A DNA stretch of 64,000 bases from NCBI RefSeq assembly GCF_007115095.1, contig NZ_SULH01000005.1, forward strand, positions 88,126 to 152,125, given 5' to 3'. The notes below the pieces were generated by a model. That model saw nothing but the letters and a program-made list of their open reading frames with translations. It was not told where the DNA came from and searched no databases. Positions 42,290 through 51,753 of the stretch are shown here, piece by piece. Position 1 is the stretch's first letter. Each line of letters opens with the position of its first letter. Both the position numbers and the translations under genes were made by a program. The DNA is from Levilactobacillus enshiensis (GTDB taxonomy: Bacteria > Bacillota > Bacilli > Lactobacillales > Lactobacillaceae).

Positions 42290-43894
42290 CTACTCGTTAG
42301 CAGCCTTTTTCTTGCGTTTCTTTTTCTTCTTCTTTTCATCACCGATGTACTCAACCGCAGCCAGTTGACGAATCGTGGTGACCTTGATTTTCCCCGGATA
42401 CGTCAGCTTGTCTTCAATCTGCTTAGCCACTTCCTTGGTCAGGTTAGCCGCTGCTTGGTCGTCGAGTTCTTGTGGCTTGACGACGATTCGCAGCTCACGG
42501 CCGGCCTGAATGGCATAGCTTTCGGCGACACCGGTTTGTTCGTTGGCAATCTGCTCCAACGCCCGCAAGCGATTGATGTAGTCTTCCACGGATTCACTCC
42601 GCGCACCAGGACGGGCGCCGGAAATCGCATCCGCAGCGGCTACCAAGTCGGACAACGGTGACGTCTTCTCCACATCGCCATGGTGGGCCGCAATCGCGTT
42701 GATAACGACCTCGTCCTCACCATACTTCTGGGCAAATTCCGTGCCAATTTCCACGTGGGTGCCTTCAACTTCGTGGTCGATGGCCTTCCCAATATCGTGA
42801 AGTAGGCCGGCGCGGCGAGCTAACCGGGTGTTATACCCCAGTCGCGCCGCCATGGCACCAGTCAACTGAGCCACTTCAATTGAGTGTAAGAGTACATTTT
42901 GCCCATAACTGGTCCGGTACTTGAGCCGCCCAATCAGTTTCATCAGATCAGGGTGCATCCAGCCCACGTGCAGCAGACTAACAGTCTGTTCTCCGGTCTC
43001 CCACAGACTGTGGTTGACATCGCGTTGCGCATTTTCCACTTGTGTTTCAATTTGGTTCGCAGAAATGCGCCGACTGGCAATCAGATTCGTCAGGGCGACC
43101 CGCGCCACTTCACGGCGAATTGGGTCATGCGTGCTGATAAATAGCGTCGTGTTATCATCCGGGACAAAGATCAAGTCCGTCCCAGTCAGCGTCTCCAGCA
43201 AACGAATGTGTTGACCATCACGCCCGATGATCTTACTACGAATCTCACCGTTGGGCACGACCACTGTATGTTCCATGTGTTCCTTAGGCAGGTCTTGCGG
43301 GCCACTCTCGGTTGCCGATAAGACGACATCCTTGGCCCACCGTTCGGCGCTAGCGACGGCATTGTCATTCAACGCCTTAATTTCCACGTCGCGGTCACGC
43401 TTGAGTTCCAGTTCGGTATGCTGTAACACGGTATCCTGCGCACCCTTGGCATCCAACTCTGCGCGGTCCGCCAACGTTTTTTCGCGGTCTTCCCGTAACG
43501 TCGTGGCTTGGTCGTGCAGTAAATGGATGGCTTGGCGCTGGTCTCTGTTGGCCTGACTGCGTTCGTCAAGCATGGCCGTCTGATCGTCCAACCGTACGGC
43601 CATCTGTCCCAACAACTGTTCGCGCTGCTGCCGCCGTTGTTCCCGCACCGCAATGTCGCTCTGTTGTTCGGTCAATTCATCTTTTACTGACTGCTGATAA
43701 GCCAACGTATCGTGGCGACTATCCGCCTGCAATTTGGTGACTTGCTTTTTTGCCTTTTCGGTTGCTTGAGCAATGATGTCTCGCGCCTGGGCCTGAACCG
43801 CCATGAGTTCTTGACGGTGCTTGTGTTGCCGCACCAGATAGCCGAGCACTAGCCCAATCACCAAAAGACCAATAATTAGTCCTGTGATTAACAA
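42290..43894 (-). CDS. RNase Y-like endoribonuclease, divergent paralogue
   Basis: 534 aa from TTG 43894 (AAGGAG 9 nt upstream). Order: N-terminal membrane helix (LLITGLIIGLLVIGLVLGYLV), a long coiled coil, a KH domain (VVVPNGEIRSKIIGRDGQHIRLLETLTG), an HD domain (LLHSIEVAQ, AGLLHDIGKA, NAIAAHHGD) and the RNase-Y C-terminal domain. The KH sequence departs from the usual [20 protein letters not shown], and the C-terminus carries an added lysine-rich tail (11 Lys/Arg in a row). rny in lactobacilli usually lies near recA, so this is probably a second copy. Confidence 0.82.
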   Translation of the reverse strand: MLITGLIIGLLVIGLVLGYLVRQHKHRQELMAVQAQARDIIAQATEKAKKQVTKLQADSRHDTLAYQQSVKDELTEQQSDIAVREQRRQQREQLLGQMAVRLDDQTAMLDERSQANRDQRQAIHLLHDQATTLREDREKTLADRAELDAKGAQDTVLQHTELELKRDRDVEIKALNDNAVASAERWAKDVVLSATESGPQDLPKEHMEHTVVVPNGEIRSKIIGRDGQHIRLLETLTGTDLIFVPDDNTTLFISTHDPIRREVARVALTNLIASRRISANQIETQVENAQRDVNHSLWETGEQTVSLLHVGWMHPDLMKLIGRLKYRTSYGQNVLLHSIEVAQLTGAMAARLGYNTRLARRAGLLHDIGKAIDHEVEGTHVEIGTEFAQKYGEDEVVINAIAAHHGDVEKTSPLSDLVAAADAISGARPGARSESVEDYINRLRALEQIANEQTGVAESYAIQAGRELRIVVKPQELDDQAAANLTKEVAKQIEDKLTYPGKIKVTTIRQLAAVEYIGDEKKKKKKRKKKAANE

Positions 43895-44076
43895 TTTGCT
43901 AAGCTCCTTAATTTCACTCCCACGGTCAACGTGGGTTCCGTTAATAGGTAATTTCGGGGGACCGGTCACGCAAAATGGCGGTACCGGTAGCCTGAAGCCG
44001 TCTGTTTCGAAACGTCGGTCCAGTCTTCACCCGATTCTAGTTAATTATACGCTATTTACGGCCACAACCCAACCAA

Positions 44077-44769
44077 TCATCCGCGCGGTTTTTCCATCGC
44101 AACTGGCAGAAATAGCCAGCAGAGGAGAATCAATTTTAAACCAGTGGCAATCCACAGAACCCCCAGCGCCGTCAACATGGCTAGGCGCGCGCCCACGGCA
44201 CAGCCCAAAATGAAGGTGATCAAGACCAGCGCCAACTTGCCTTGCCGCAACCGCGCGACCCGGTCACCATCGATCCAGGCGCGATAGGTGTCGGTCGCCA
44301 AGTTCTTGGTATTTCCCGTCATGATACCGTTGTTGATGCCGATCCCACCGACCTGCCGAAAAATTGTCAGCTCGTAACCGGCCACGACCCCGAGGAAAAA
44401 GACCAGCCAGATAGTCGGTAAGGTCGTCTGCAGGCTCGCCAAAACGGTGTAGGCCAGCACGTCCAGCAGCATCAGCCAGCGCATTTGCCGCCGGTGATTG
44501 CCCCGACCGATATGTTCACTTAATCCCTGCGCGCCAAAGCACCCCAGAAAGTAACCGATCCAGACCGGCACGTTGACCCAGGCATCGCCCCAGCCATGTT
44601 CGACCAATTTGACCACGAACACGACAAGGTTTCCGGTCTGAGCGCTCACGAAGACGGCGCCGTGATTCAGAAATGTGTCGGCGTCGATCATCCCCATGAC
44701 CAGGGTTGCCCCCAGCGTCAGAATCGTTTCGGTCACGGGCCGAAATTGTCGTTCAATCACTGGTCCCAT
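44077..44769 (-). CDS. YoaK/DUF1275 family membrane protein
   Basis: 230 aa; ATG after AAGGGGTGAG. Six hydrophobic segments with family features: GMIDADTFLNHGAVFVSAQTGNLVVF and, later, GIGINNGIMTGNTKNLA. Function of the family is unknown; it is a multi-pass inner-membrane protein. The final residues are basic. Monocistronic. Confidence 0.85.
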   Translation of the reverse strand: MGPVIERQFRPVTETILTLGATLVMGMIDADTFLNHGAVFVSAQTGNLVVFVVKLVEHGWGDAWVNVPVWIGYFLGCFGAQGLSEHIGRGNHRRQMRWLMLLDVLAYTVLASLQTTLPTIWLVFFLGVVAGYELTIFRQVGGIGINNGIMTGNTKNLATDTYRAWIDGDRVARLRQGKLALVLITFILGCAVGARLAMLTALGVLWIATGLKLILLCWLFLPVAMEKPRG

Positions 44770-44866
44770 GCGCTCACCCCTTCTTTTGACTAGCGGTAGC
44801 TACTTTTCCAAAAAAGATTGACCATCATCCCAAAAAATCAACTATCGCGGTGAACAGAACGATTGC

Positions 44867-44965
44867 TTAGCGATACAGATAACAGCCGACCATATCATCA
44901 TGTTCCTTAACCAAATTTTTGATTGAACGATCAAAGCGTGCCACAGTTTTATACCGGTTAATCAT
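44867..44965 (-). pseudogene. Truncated YafQ-type toxin
   Basis: 32 codons from ATG 44965, which overlaps the DinJ stop by 8 nt (ATGATTAA). The product MINRYKTVARFDRSIKNLVKEHDDM matches the N-terminus of YafQ toxins of about 90 aa, then stops; the catalytic C-terminal half is missing. Confidence 0.75.
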
Positions 44966-45257
44966 CAGAAGTCCCCTTCAACTGACGACTATATGCCAAC
45001 AAGTCATCAACATTAGTTAAAACATTGACTCGCCCGGCCTTAAAATCAGCTAGTACTTCATCAAGTTCCGGCATGGAATGACCACTCGTCGGCCTAAATG
45101 GCATGCCGTTGTCGTTAATCAGCTGAGCCAAAAACATGTTCACCAGATTAGGTAAGTCTGTTCCCATCGCTTCAGCAAGTACTGTTGCCCGTTGCTTACG
45201 ATCATGATCAATACGAATCGTTAACCGATCCTTATCCTTAGAACTTGAATTACTCAT
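44958..45257 (-). CDS. dinJ: DinJ/RelB family antitoxin (orphan)
   Basis: 99 aa; ATG after AAGGAGAG. Ribbon-helix-helix start (DRLTIRIDHDRKQRATVLAEAMGTDLPNLVNMFLAQLIND), then the DinJ PF-RP motif and a toxin-binding tail. It would normally neutralise YafQ mRNA endoribonuclease and autoregulate; here the toxin partner is only a 32-codon stub, so it is an orphan that may still protect against a homologous toxin. Confidence 0.88.
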   Translation of the reverse strand: MSNSSSKDKDRLTIRIDHDRKQRATVLAEAMGTDLPNLVNMFLAQLINDNGMPFRPTSGHSMPELDEVLADFKAGRVNVLTNVDDLLAYSRQLKGTSDD

Positions 45258-45321
45258 AATATCTCTCCTTATTGACTTATCAGCGACATTCTAACACCAT
45301 TTAAACATCTCTCTAGTAAGC

Positions 45322-46266
45322 CTACTTAATGTACTTCGCCAAGTAGGTCTTCACCGTCTTTTCGTACAACTTGGGGTTGTGTGACAGGGCAGCAGCGTGC
45401 TTGGCCCCGGGGACAACGAGTAGTTCCTTAGGACCGGCATCCGCACGGTAGACGTCATAGACCATCTTCGTCGGCACGAATTTGTCCGCACCGCCGTGGA
45501 TGAACAGCATCGGCTTATGGTTCTTCTTGACCGCAGCCGTGGCGTTGGCATCCTTGAAGTAGAAGCCGGCCTTGAGCTTGGTCGTCAGACTTGTCAGTGG
45601 GACCAGTGGCCAGTAAGGCAAGTTGTACATCTCCTTAGCCTGATAGGCGATCTCAGCGTCCGCATTCGTGTAGCCACAGTCTTCAATGTAGGCTTTCAAC
45701 TGGCTAGGCGTCTTCAGGCCGCTAGTCATCATGGTCGTGGCACCCCCCATGGATACCCCGAACAGGACGACTTGGGCATCCTGACCCTGTTTGGCAATGA
45801 CCTGGTCGACCCATTTCAAATAATCCTTGCTCTCATAATGGCCGTAACTGATGACCTTGCCTTGACTCTGGCCCTGACCACGGGTGTCCGGAATCAGTGT
45901 ATTGTAGCCGAGGTCGTGGAACATCGCGACGTACCCGCCCATGGCTTCCTTGTTGGACCCAAAGCCGTGAACCAGGACGACCGTCTTTTTGCTGGCCTGT
46001 GCCGCCGGAATGTAGTCCGCAATTAATTTCAAATCAGCGCCGGCCGCCTTTTCCGTCCAGTGTTGCTTGGCAACATCGCGGTACCACTTCTTCTGGGTGT
46101 ACATCGGATCGGACTTCTTCAACCGGGTATCCGTGGCCACGAAGCTCTTCTTACCACTCGCCACCGTCATGTTGTAGAAGTACAGACTCGCGCCCACGAG
46201 GCCCCCCGCCACCAGAATAATGACGACGCCGAGGCTGATCAGCCACCACTTCAATCGTTTTTTCAT
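45322..46266 (-). CDS. Membrane-anchored or secreted alpha/beta hydrolase
   Basis: 314 aa from ATG 46266 (GGGGGAAA upstream). An N-terminal hydrophobic helix (KWWLISLGVVIILVAGGLVGASLYFY) anchors or exports the enzyme. Catalytic triad: Ser in FGVSMGGAT, Asp in GGADKFVP, His in GAKHAAAL; oxyanion VHGFGSNKE. Similar to YqkD/YtmA-type esterases of Firmicutes. Substrate unknown. Confidence 0.87.
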   Translation of the reverse strand: MKKRLKWWLISLGVVIILVAGGLVGASLYFYNMTVASGKKSFVATDTRLKKSDPMYTQKKWYRDVAKQHWTEKAAGADLKLIADYIPAAQASKKTVVLVHGFGSNKEAMGGYVAMFHDLGYNTLIPDTRGQGQSQGKVISYGHYESKDYLKWVDQVIAKQGQDAQVVLFGVSMGGATTMMTSGLKTPSQLKAYIEDCGYTNADAEIAYQAKEMYNLPYWPLVPLTSLTTKLKAGFYFKDANATAAVKKNHKPMLFIHGGADKFVPTKMVYDVYRADAGPKELLVVPGAKHAAALSHNPKLYEKTVKTYLAKYIK

Positions 46267-46352
46267 CTTACTTTTCCCCCTAATCATCTCTCAAATTTCT
46301 CTTATTGGTAAGTATACGGAGTTCTTTAGGCCAGCGCAATCGTTACGAAGTT

Positions 46353-46361
46353 TGCTATAAT
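46353..46361 (+). promoter_or_regulatory. Extended -10 promoter of pepF
   Basis: TGCTATAAT (TGn extended -10), 95 bp before the start; the -35 is poor. Confidence 0.45.
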
Positions 46362-46455
46362 GTACCCAATTACGGTGGCGCGGCTTGCAAGCCAAGTCAG
46401 CTCTGGATCAGCCGCAAGCCGGTCCAGAAAAATAGTTACCTAGGAGGCAATTTCT

Positions 46456-48267
46456 GTGAAATATTCTTTAAATTGGGACCTCGATTCTCTATTTGCGGGG
46501 GGCATTAACTCATCGCAACTCAAAACGAAACTTGCTCAGATCAAGAGTGCCATCGCCACGCTTGGTGACCTCCTGGACCGCTGGGATGCCGCCAGTGACG
46601 CGCCAGCCTACCAACAATTCGTCAAGCTCATTGACCAGTTACAGGCCATTGACGCCGGACTGGGTCAAGCAGGTATTTTCATCATGGCTGTGGGTGACGC
46701 TGACATTCAAAACCCCGACGTGGCGCCTAAGGAAGCGCAATTACTCGATCTGGAAACGCAGGCCGAAAACGTCAGTGGCAAACTGAAAAAAGTCTTGGTT
46801 CAGGTGCCAGACGCCAACTTTACGGCTATGCTGGCCCGGCCAGAGCTCCAGCCCATTGCCTTTAATTTAACCGAAATGCGCGACGCCGGGAAGGAATTGC
46901 TCGACGACAAGACGGAGGCCTTGATCAACCGCCTCAACATGGACGGTAAGGCTGCGTGGAGTTCCCATTACGATTCACTGGTTGCAACGGTCAGTGTGCC
47001 GTTCAAGGACGCTGACGGCAAGCCGGTCACCCTGTCTGCTGGGCAAGCCGACAACAACTTGCTAGGAAACGCCGATCCCCAATACCGTGCCGACCTCTTA
47101 CCCGCTTGGGAGCAGGCGTGGGCGGACAAGGAACAGCTTTTTGCCGATACGTTGAACCATTTGGCCGGCTTCCGGTTGACCGAATATGCCGCTCATGGGA
47201 CAACTGATTTTCTGCGCGAACCTTTAAAAGACAACCGCTTAAGCGCGCAAACCCTAAAGACGATCTGGCAAGTCGTCGATGACAATAAGCAGTTCTTACT
47301 CGACTACCTGGACCGCAAGGCGGCTTTGCTGGGCAAGAAGCACGCGGGCTGGCAAGACGTGGAAGCCCCACTGAACCTACCTGGGAGTCACCTGCACCAC
47401 TTCACATTCGATGAAGCCGCCGAATTCATCATCCAGCACTACGGCGAATTTTCACCAAAAATGGCGGCATTGGCCAAGCACGCCTTCGAACACCGGTGGA
47501 TCGAAGCCGAAGACCGCGCGGGTAAAGCTCCCGGTGGCTGGATGGAAAGTGCCCCCGAAACCAACGAATCGCGAATCTTTATGACCTTTACGGGCTCCCC
47601 GAACGATGTCTCGACGTTGGCTCACGAACTGGGTCACGCCTTTCACTCCAGTGTGATGAGCGACCTGCCCCTGTTGCGGCAAGGCTACGCCATGAACGTG
47701 GCGGAAACGGCGTCGACGTTTGGTGAACTCATCGTGGCCGACGCCAACGTGAAGGCTGCTAAGAACGACGCGGAAAAGATCACATTGTTAAACGCTAAAA
47801 TGGATAATCCCCTGGCGATGTTCTTGAATATCCGGGCTCGTTTTCTATTTGAGACACATTTCTACCAGTTACGGCAACAAAAGTTGGTCACCCCGGCTGA
47901 ACTCAACGAGCTAATGCTCAATGCACAAAAGGAAGCGTTCGGCCACGACCTGTCGACCTACTCGCCACACCTGTGGGCTAGCAAGCTACATTTCTACATT
48001 GACGAACCGGCCTTCTACAACTTCCCATACGTCTTTGGCTACCTGTTCAGTCTCGGCATCTACGCTAAGGCCCAACAGGAAGGCAACTTCGAAGACGCCT
48101 ACATTGCGCTACTGCGGGACACGGCCAACATGTCGACCGAAGATCTGGCGCAGAAGCACTTGGGCGTCGACCTGACGCAACCCGACTTTTGGCTAGCCGG
48201 TGTCAAACTCATCAAACGCGATGTGGCTGAATTCATGCGGTTAACTGATCCATTGGTCAAGAAGTAA
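46456..48267 (+). CDS. pepF: M3 family oligoendopeptidase F
   Basis: 603 aa; GTG 46456 after AGGAGG. Zinc motif HELGH in THELGHAFHS-type context (LAHELGHAFHSSVM) and the third ligand Glu downstream in AETASTFGE. It degrades medium-length oligopeptides in the cytoplasm and would act on peptides imported by the Opp system further along the window. Complete. Confidence 0.92.
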   Translation: MKYSLNWDLDSLFAGGINSSQLKTKLAQIKSAIATLGDLLDRWDAASDAPAYQQFVKLIDQLQAIDAGLGQAGIFIMAVGDADIQNPDVAPKEAQLLDLETQAENVSGKLKKVLVQVPDANFTAMLARPELQPIAFNLTEMRDAGKELLDDKTEALINRLNMDGKAAWSSHYDSLVATVSVPFKDADGKPVTLSAGQADNNLLGNADPQYRADLLPAWEQAWADKEQLFADTLNHLAGFRLTEYAAHGTTDFLREPLKDNRLSAQTLKTIWQVVDDNKQFLLDYLDRKAALLGKKHAGWQDVEAPLNLPGSHLHHFTFDEAAEFIIQHYGEFSPKMAALAKHAFEHRWIEAEDRAGKAPGGWMESAPETNESRIFMTFTGSPNDVSTLAHELGHAFHSSVMSDLPLLRQGYAMNVAETASTFGELIVADANVKAAKNDAEKITLLNAKMDNPLAMFLNIRARFLFETHFYQLRQQKLVTPAELNELMLNAQKEAFGHDLSTYSPHLWASKLHFYIDEPAFYNFPYVFGYLFSLGIYAKAQQEGNFEDAYIALLRDTANMSTEDLAQKHLGVDLTQPDFWLAGVKLIKRDVAEFMRLTDPLVKK

Positions 48268-48367
48268 GCGGATCATCGCCCATTACCTGACCCAGTTATC
48301 TTTCATTTAAAAGTAACGTAGAGTGGTATAATGAAGATAATAATATGGGATGAAAAGGGTGATTGGT

Positions 48368-48790
48368 ATGTTTTCTGAACGACTTCGGGCCTTACGACGC
48401 GGCCAACACATTACACTAGAACAATTGGCAACCGGCTTAAACGAACATTCCGTGGGGCCGGATGACCACCCCAACACAGCGTCACAAATTGGCAATTGGG
48501 AACGAGGTATCCGGACACCGTCATTCCTTGAGGTGCGCAAGTTAGCCGAATATTTCGATGTGACCATGGACTACTTAACCGGTAAGGCAGAACGTGATGA
48601 GTACGACTTAGGTCGCCTCTTCCTCTCTGGCAAGCAACTCAGCTTCAACCGCGAGTTGTTGAGTGGCCGGGATCGCTACGAAATTTACCAGTTGATCGAT
48701 GGCTACCTGCATGGCAAGGAGAACCGCTACACCAGTGCTGAACCAAACCAGCAGGAAGAATTAGATCTGCATTTAGACGATAACCATTAA
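48368..48790 (+). CDS. XRE family transcriptional regulator
   Basis: 140 aa from ATG 48368 (AAGGGTGA upstream). Helix-turn-helix: LRALRRGQHITLEQLATGLNE, IGNWERGIRTPSFLEVRKLAEYFDVTMDYLTG. The C-terminus is acidic and histidine-tipped, without sensor domain. A TATAAT at 48327-48332 may be its -10. It precedes the methyltransferase gene by 70 nt. Confidence 0.85.
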   Translation: MFSERLRALRRGQHITLEQLATGLNEHSVGPDDHPNTASQIGNWERGIRTPSFLEVRKLAEYFDVTMDYLTGKAERDEYDLGRLFLSGKQLSFNRELLSGRDRYEIYQLIDGYLHGKENRYTSAEPNQQEELDLHLDDNH

Positions 48791-48860
48791 CCGTGAGTCG
48801 GCTGGTCGGCGGAAACGCTAATCGGTCGGCTTTTAATTTAATTTTGAAAGGACGTTTCCC

Positions 48861-49712
48861 GTGAATCCGAAAAAATTGAAACAGCTTAAGAAAAAAGTCC
48901 GCCACCTCCCGATGAGCCAACGCAAGACGGCTTACATGGACCGAATGGCCGCCTATTACCAGCAATTTAATGACTTTCCCGCGGCCAAAATTTTAATCAG
49001 CAATATCCTGTTGGCAGACAAAATGTTGGCCGCCGGCGACTTGCCGCAACAGTTGCCTCTCCTACAGTTGCCGGACGATATTCAGGACCAAATCTTCCGA
49101 AAGCTGGAGGGCCAGTACCCGACCGGCGATGCCAAGGGTGACCAACTCTGGAATGAGTTAACCTCGACCCTGCCCCAGCTGGACCACGACTTGCGCTCCT
49201 TCCGGGATTATTTGGAAAACCACTATGGCATGTGGGCTTACACGTCCGCACCGTTCGTGGCTGACTTGGCAAAGTTCGTGGGCGACCGCGCCGTGCTGGA
49301 AGTCATGGCGGGCAACGGCTACATTTCAAAGGGCCTGCGGGACGCGCACAAGACCGTCTACGCCACGGACAGTCAGACCTGGACGACGGAAAATGAGACC
49401 GGCCGGCACGCGTTGACGACGATTGAACCGTTGACCGCCGTGGACGCTTTCCAGAAGTATCAAGATAAAGTTGGCGTGGTCGTCATGTCGTGGTCACCAG
49501 ACGGGCTCCCCGTGGATTGGGAACTGCTCCAAGCGATTCGCGAATCCTCAGCCGACGTCGACTTCGTGGTCATTGGCGAAAAGGACGGTGCAACGGATTC
49601 GGCCGCCTTCTGGTCGCATGCTGAATTGGTCGAAAATCCGGCGACTCGCCAATTGAACCGCCACTTCACCCCATTCGACCTGGTAAAAGATCACGCCTAC
49701 TTAGTCAAGTAA
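48861..49712 (+). CDS. SAM-dependent methyltransferase
   Basis: 283 aa; GTG 48861 after AAAGGACG. A basic helical N-terminus (PKKLKQLKKKVRHLPMSQRKT) and about 100 helical residues precede a Rossmann-type methyltransferase domain: motif I VLEVMAGNGYISKGL, motif II YATDSQTW, then VVVMSWSPDGLP. Seen in lactobacilli as an uncharacterised protein; substrate unknown. Confidence 0.8.
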   Translation: MNPKKLKQLKKKVRHLPMSQRKTAYMDRMAAYYQQFNDFPAAKILISNILLADKMLAAGDLPQQLPLLQLPDDIQDQIFRKLEGQYPTGDAKGDQLWNELTSTLPQLDHDLRSFRDYLENHYGMWAYTSAPFVADLAKFVGDRAVLEVMAGNGYISKGLRDAHKTVYATDSQTWTTENETGRHALTTIEPLTAVDAFQKYQDKVGVVVMSWSPDGLPVDWELLQAIRESSADVDFVVIGEKDGATDSAAFWSHAELVENPATRQLNRHFTPFDLVKDHAYLVK

Positions 49713-49799
49713 CATTACAATTTGACCAGAACGGTTTACCTCAAATTCCCCTTTTGATATGCTATTAGAGGCATATCAAGAGACGGGGAGGAATCGACC

Positions 49800-49901
49800 A
49801 TGATTCTGGGAAATATTTTATTTTACGGTCTGAGTATCTTGCTGATTGCGGCACTGGGTTACGCTGCGTTCGCCAGTTATCAGGCTCATCATGATGAATG
49901 A
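49800..49901 (+). CDS. Small single-helix membrane protein (33 aa)
   Basis: ATG 49800 preceded by GGGGAGG. One membrane helix (ILFYGLSILLIAALGYAAF) and a short His/Asp-rich tail. It is followed within 5 nt by a strong terminator and has an upstream leader, so it is an independent transcription unit. Too short for most gene finders. Function unknown. Confidence 0.65.
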   Translation: MILGNILFYGLSILLIAALGYAAFASYQAHHDE

Positions 49902-49905
49902 CTGC

Positions 49906-49947
49906 AAAAATACCGACTAGCCGGATTGGGGGCTGGTCGGTATTTTT
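49906..49947 (+). terminator. Rho-independent terminator
   Basis: AAAAATACCGAC-t-AGCC/GGCT-g-GTCGGTATTTTT. Confidence 0.88.
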
Positions 49948-50001
49948 CATTTGCACATTGCAGTCAAAAATCAACATTTCCAATAAGATCAGTCTATCTT
50001 T

Positions 50002-50349
50002 TTATTTTTGATGAAGAAATTCAAGATAATGCTGAATCTCAGCCATAAAATTTTGCCGATTACTATACATTCTAAGGATATCGATTTCATGTTTTGACCT
50101 ATCCATATCATACAGAATAATATTTTTTGCTGTTTTTAATACATAATAACCTTCAAGATAGATACCAGTAGAAACTAACCTATCAACAGGTATTCCCATA
50201 TTAGGATAGTCTTGTAGCTTCTCAAGTATGTTCGAAATCTCATTTAGAACACGTGCTTAAGTTGTAGTATCAAATGTTTCCATCAGATACGCTTTCAATG
50301 CCAACAGGTCTTGTCTTGCGTTTTCATATAAAATGAGTTGATATCTCAT
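50002..50349 (-). pseudogene. ParE/RelE-type toxin with in-frame nonsense codon
   Basis: ATG 50349 overlaps the antitoxin stop (TAATG). The frame reads MRYQLILYENARQDLLALKAYL and so on for 30 codons, then TAA at 50257-50259, then continues ARVLNEISNILEKLQDYPNMGIPVDRL to GYYVLKTAKNIILYD and the C-terminus. Read through, it is a normal ParE-superfamily toxin of ~115 aa. A single base change would restore it. A GTG/ATG restart at 50199 would give only the C-terminal part. Confidence 0.82.
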
Positions 50350-50609
50350 TAATTCTGCAATTCTCTTTTGATGTCACTCCAGGAATATTTTTTCCCTTCC
50401 CGTGCCTCATCGGCAACCTGCATCATTTTTGAAGCAAATAGTAACTCCTGATATTTCTTAAAATCTGCAATATCAATTACCGCATATTTACCATAACCAT
50501 TTTTAGTTAAAATAACTGGTTCATTAGGCTTCACTGTATCTAGAAGTTCACTATAGGCTCGTAATTCAGAAATTGGCTTGATTCTCTGTTCATTTTCAGA
50601 TGGTTCCAT
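50349..50609 (-). CDS. Phd/YefM family antitoxin
   Basis: 86 aa from ATG 50609 (AAAGGGCGTG upstream). Phd/YefM fold: IKPISELRAYSELLDTVKPNEPVILTKNGYGKYAVIDIADFKKYQELL, then a toxin-binding tail ending SWSDIKRELQN. It would bind its operator and neutralise the downstream ParE toxin, which here carries a nonsense codon. Confidence 0.87.
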   Translation of the reverse strand: MEPSENEQRIKPISELRAYSELLDTVKPNEPVILTKNGYGKYAVIDIADFKKYQELLFASKMMQVADEAREGKKYSWSDIKRELQN

Positions 50610-50685
50610 CAAAATTATCACGCCCTTTAACTCAAAGCATATCTACTTTGCTGTAAACTTGCAGCAAATTTGCAGTATAAATATC

Positions 50686-51753
50686 CTAATGATACTCTGC
50701 CCAAGTCAGCACCAACGTTAACAGCAGCATCAACACGATAGCCACCGCGTGCCAGCGTTTGTTGCCCACGAAGATGGCGATATATTCCCGCAAAATCGCG
50801 TTGGGGAGGAAAAATTTTGCCGTGTGCGCACCGATACCGTTAGCATTCAAACCGGCCTTGCGCGCAATCATCCCCGCCCGAAAGGTATGGTAGCCGTTGG
50901 TCACAAAGGTAACACGCGGTTTAACGGCACCGCGGTCGTCGATAATCTGTTTGGAAAAAACCATGTTTTCATACGTCGTTTTCGAGCGGTCCTCAGCAAT
51001 CGCATCGGCCGCCGGTAAACCGCGGTTCAATGCATATTGGCGCATGGCCACCCCTTCTGGCACCGTTTCGTCGCCGCCCTGGCCACCCGAAAAGATGATG
51101 ACGGGCGCCCGACCAGTCTTTTTCACCTGCTTGTGATAAAACCGTAGCGCTCTGTCGATTCGCTGACCCAGCAGTGGTGAGACCTCGTCACCATTTAGCA
51201 GACCCGCCCCTAACACGATTAAATAATCCTGCTTGTAGCGGGGATGATTAAATTGATAAATGAACAGCATGGTCAGGTAATTGTAGAACCAGAAAAACAC
51301 ATAAAAAATGACCATCGCTGGAAAGAGGTTCAACACACTTGCCACTGGCACGGGCAAATACAGGGTCGTCAGCCGCGTCACAAACGGTGCGATTAAAATC
51401 GCAATTCCTAAAAACAGGGTCAGCATGTTGGCTAGCGTGTGGCTTTCCCGTTTCCAAACGATCCATGCATTCCACAACAGCAAGAAGGCTTGGAGCGCAA
51501 ACGCCACCCCAATCAGCATCAACAAGATGACGAACAACGCAATACTGATCACGATCAGCCACTTATTGTTGGTTCCCAAAATCGTCATGGCTAACACCGT
51601 TAAAAACGAATAGAAAAATAGCGAAAACCAAATCCCATTGCCCAGCCGCCGTTTCTCGATCCCATAGCTAATGCTAAACACGATGCCAAAGAATAGTGGG
51701 ATCAACCATCCCAAATAGTAGACCGGTGGAATATTAAAAAGTTCATTTTGCAT
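50686..51753 (-). CDS. YdcF family (DUF218) membrane protein
   Basis: 355 aa; ATG after GGGGAG. Six or so N-terminal membrane helices, then the DUF218 domain: LIVLGAGLLNGDEVSPLLGQRID, FSGGQGGDETVPEGVAMRQY, EDRSKTTYENMVFS, FVTNGYHTFRAGMIARKAG. E. coli SanA/YdcF/ElyC relatives act in envelope biogenesis; in Gram-positives the function is unknown. Confidence 0.85.
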   Translation of the reverse strand: MQNELFNIPPVYYLGWLIPLFFGIVFSISYGIEKRRLGNGIWFSLFFYSFLTVLAMTILGTNNKWLIVISIALFVILLMLIGVAFALQAFLLLWNAWIVWKRESHTLANMLTLFLGIAILIAPFVTRLTTLYLPVPVASVLNLFPAMVIFYVFFWFYNYLTMLFIYQFNHPRYKQDYLIVLGAGLLNGDEVSPLLGQRIDRALRFYHKQVKKTGRAPVIIFSGGQGGDETVPEGVAMRQYALNRGLPAADAIAEDRSKTTYENMVFSKQIIDDRGAVKPRVTFVTNGYHTFRAGMIARKAGLNANGIGAHTAKFFLPNAILREYIAIFVGNKRWHAVAIVLMLLLTLVLTWAEYH

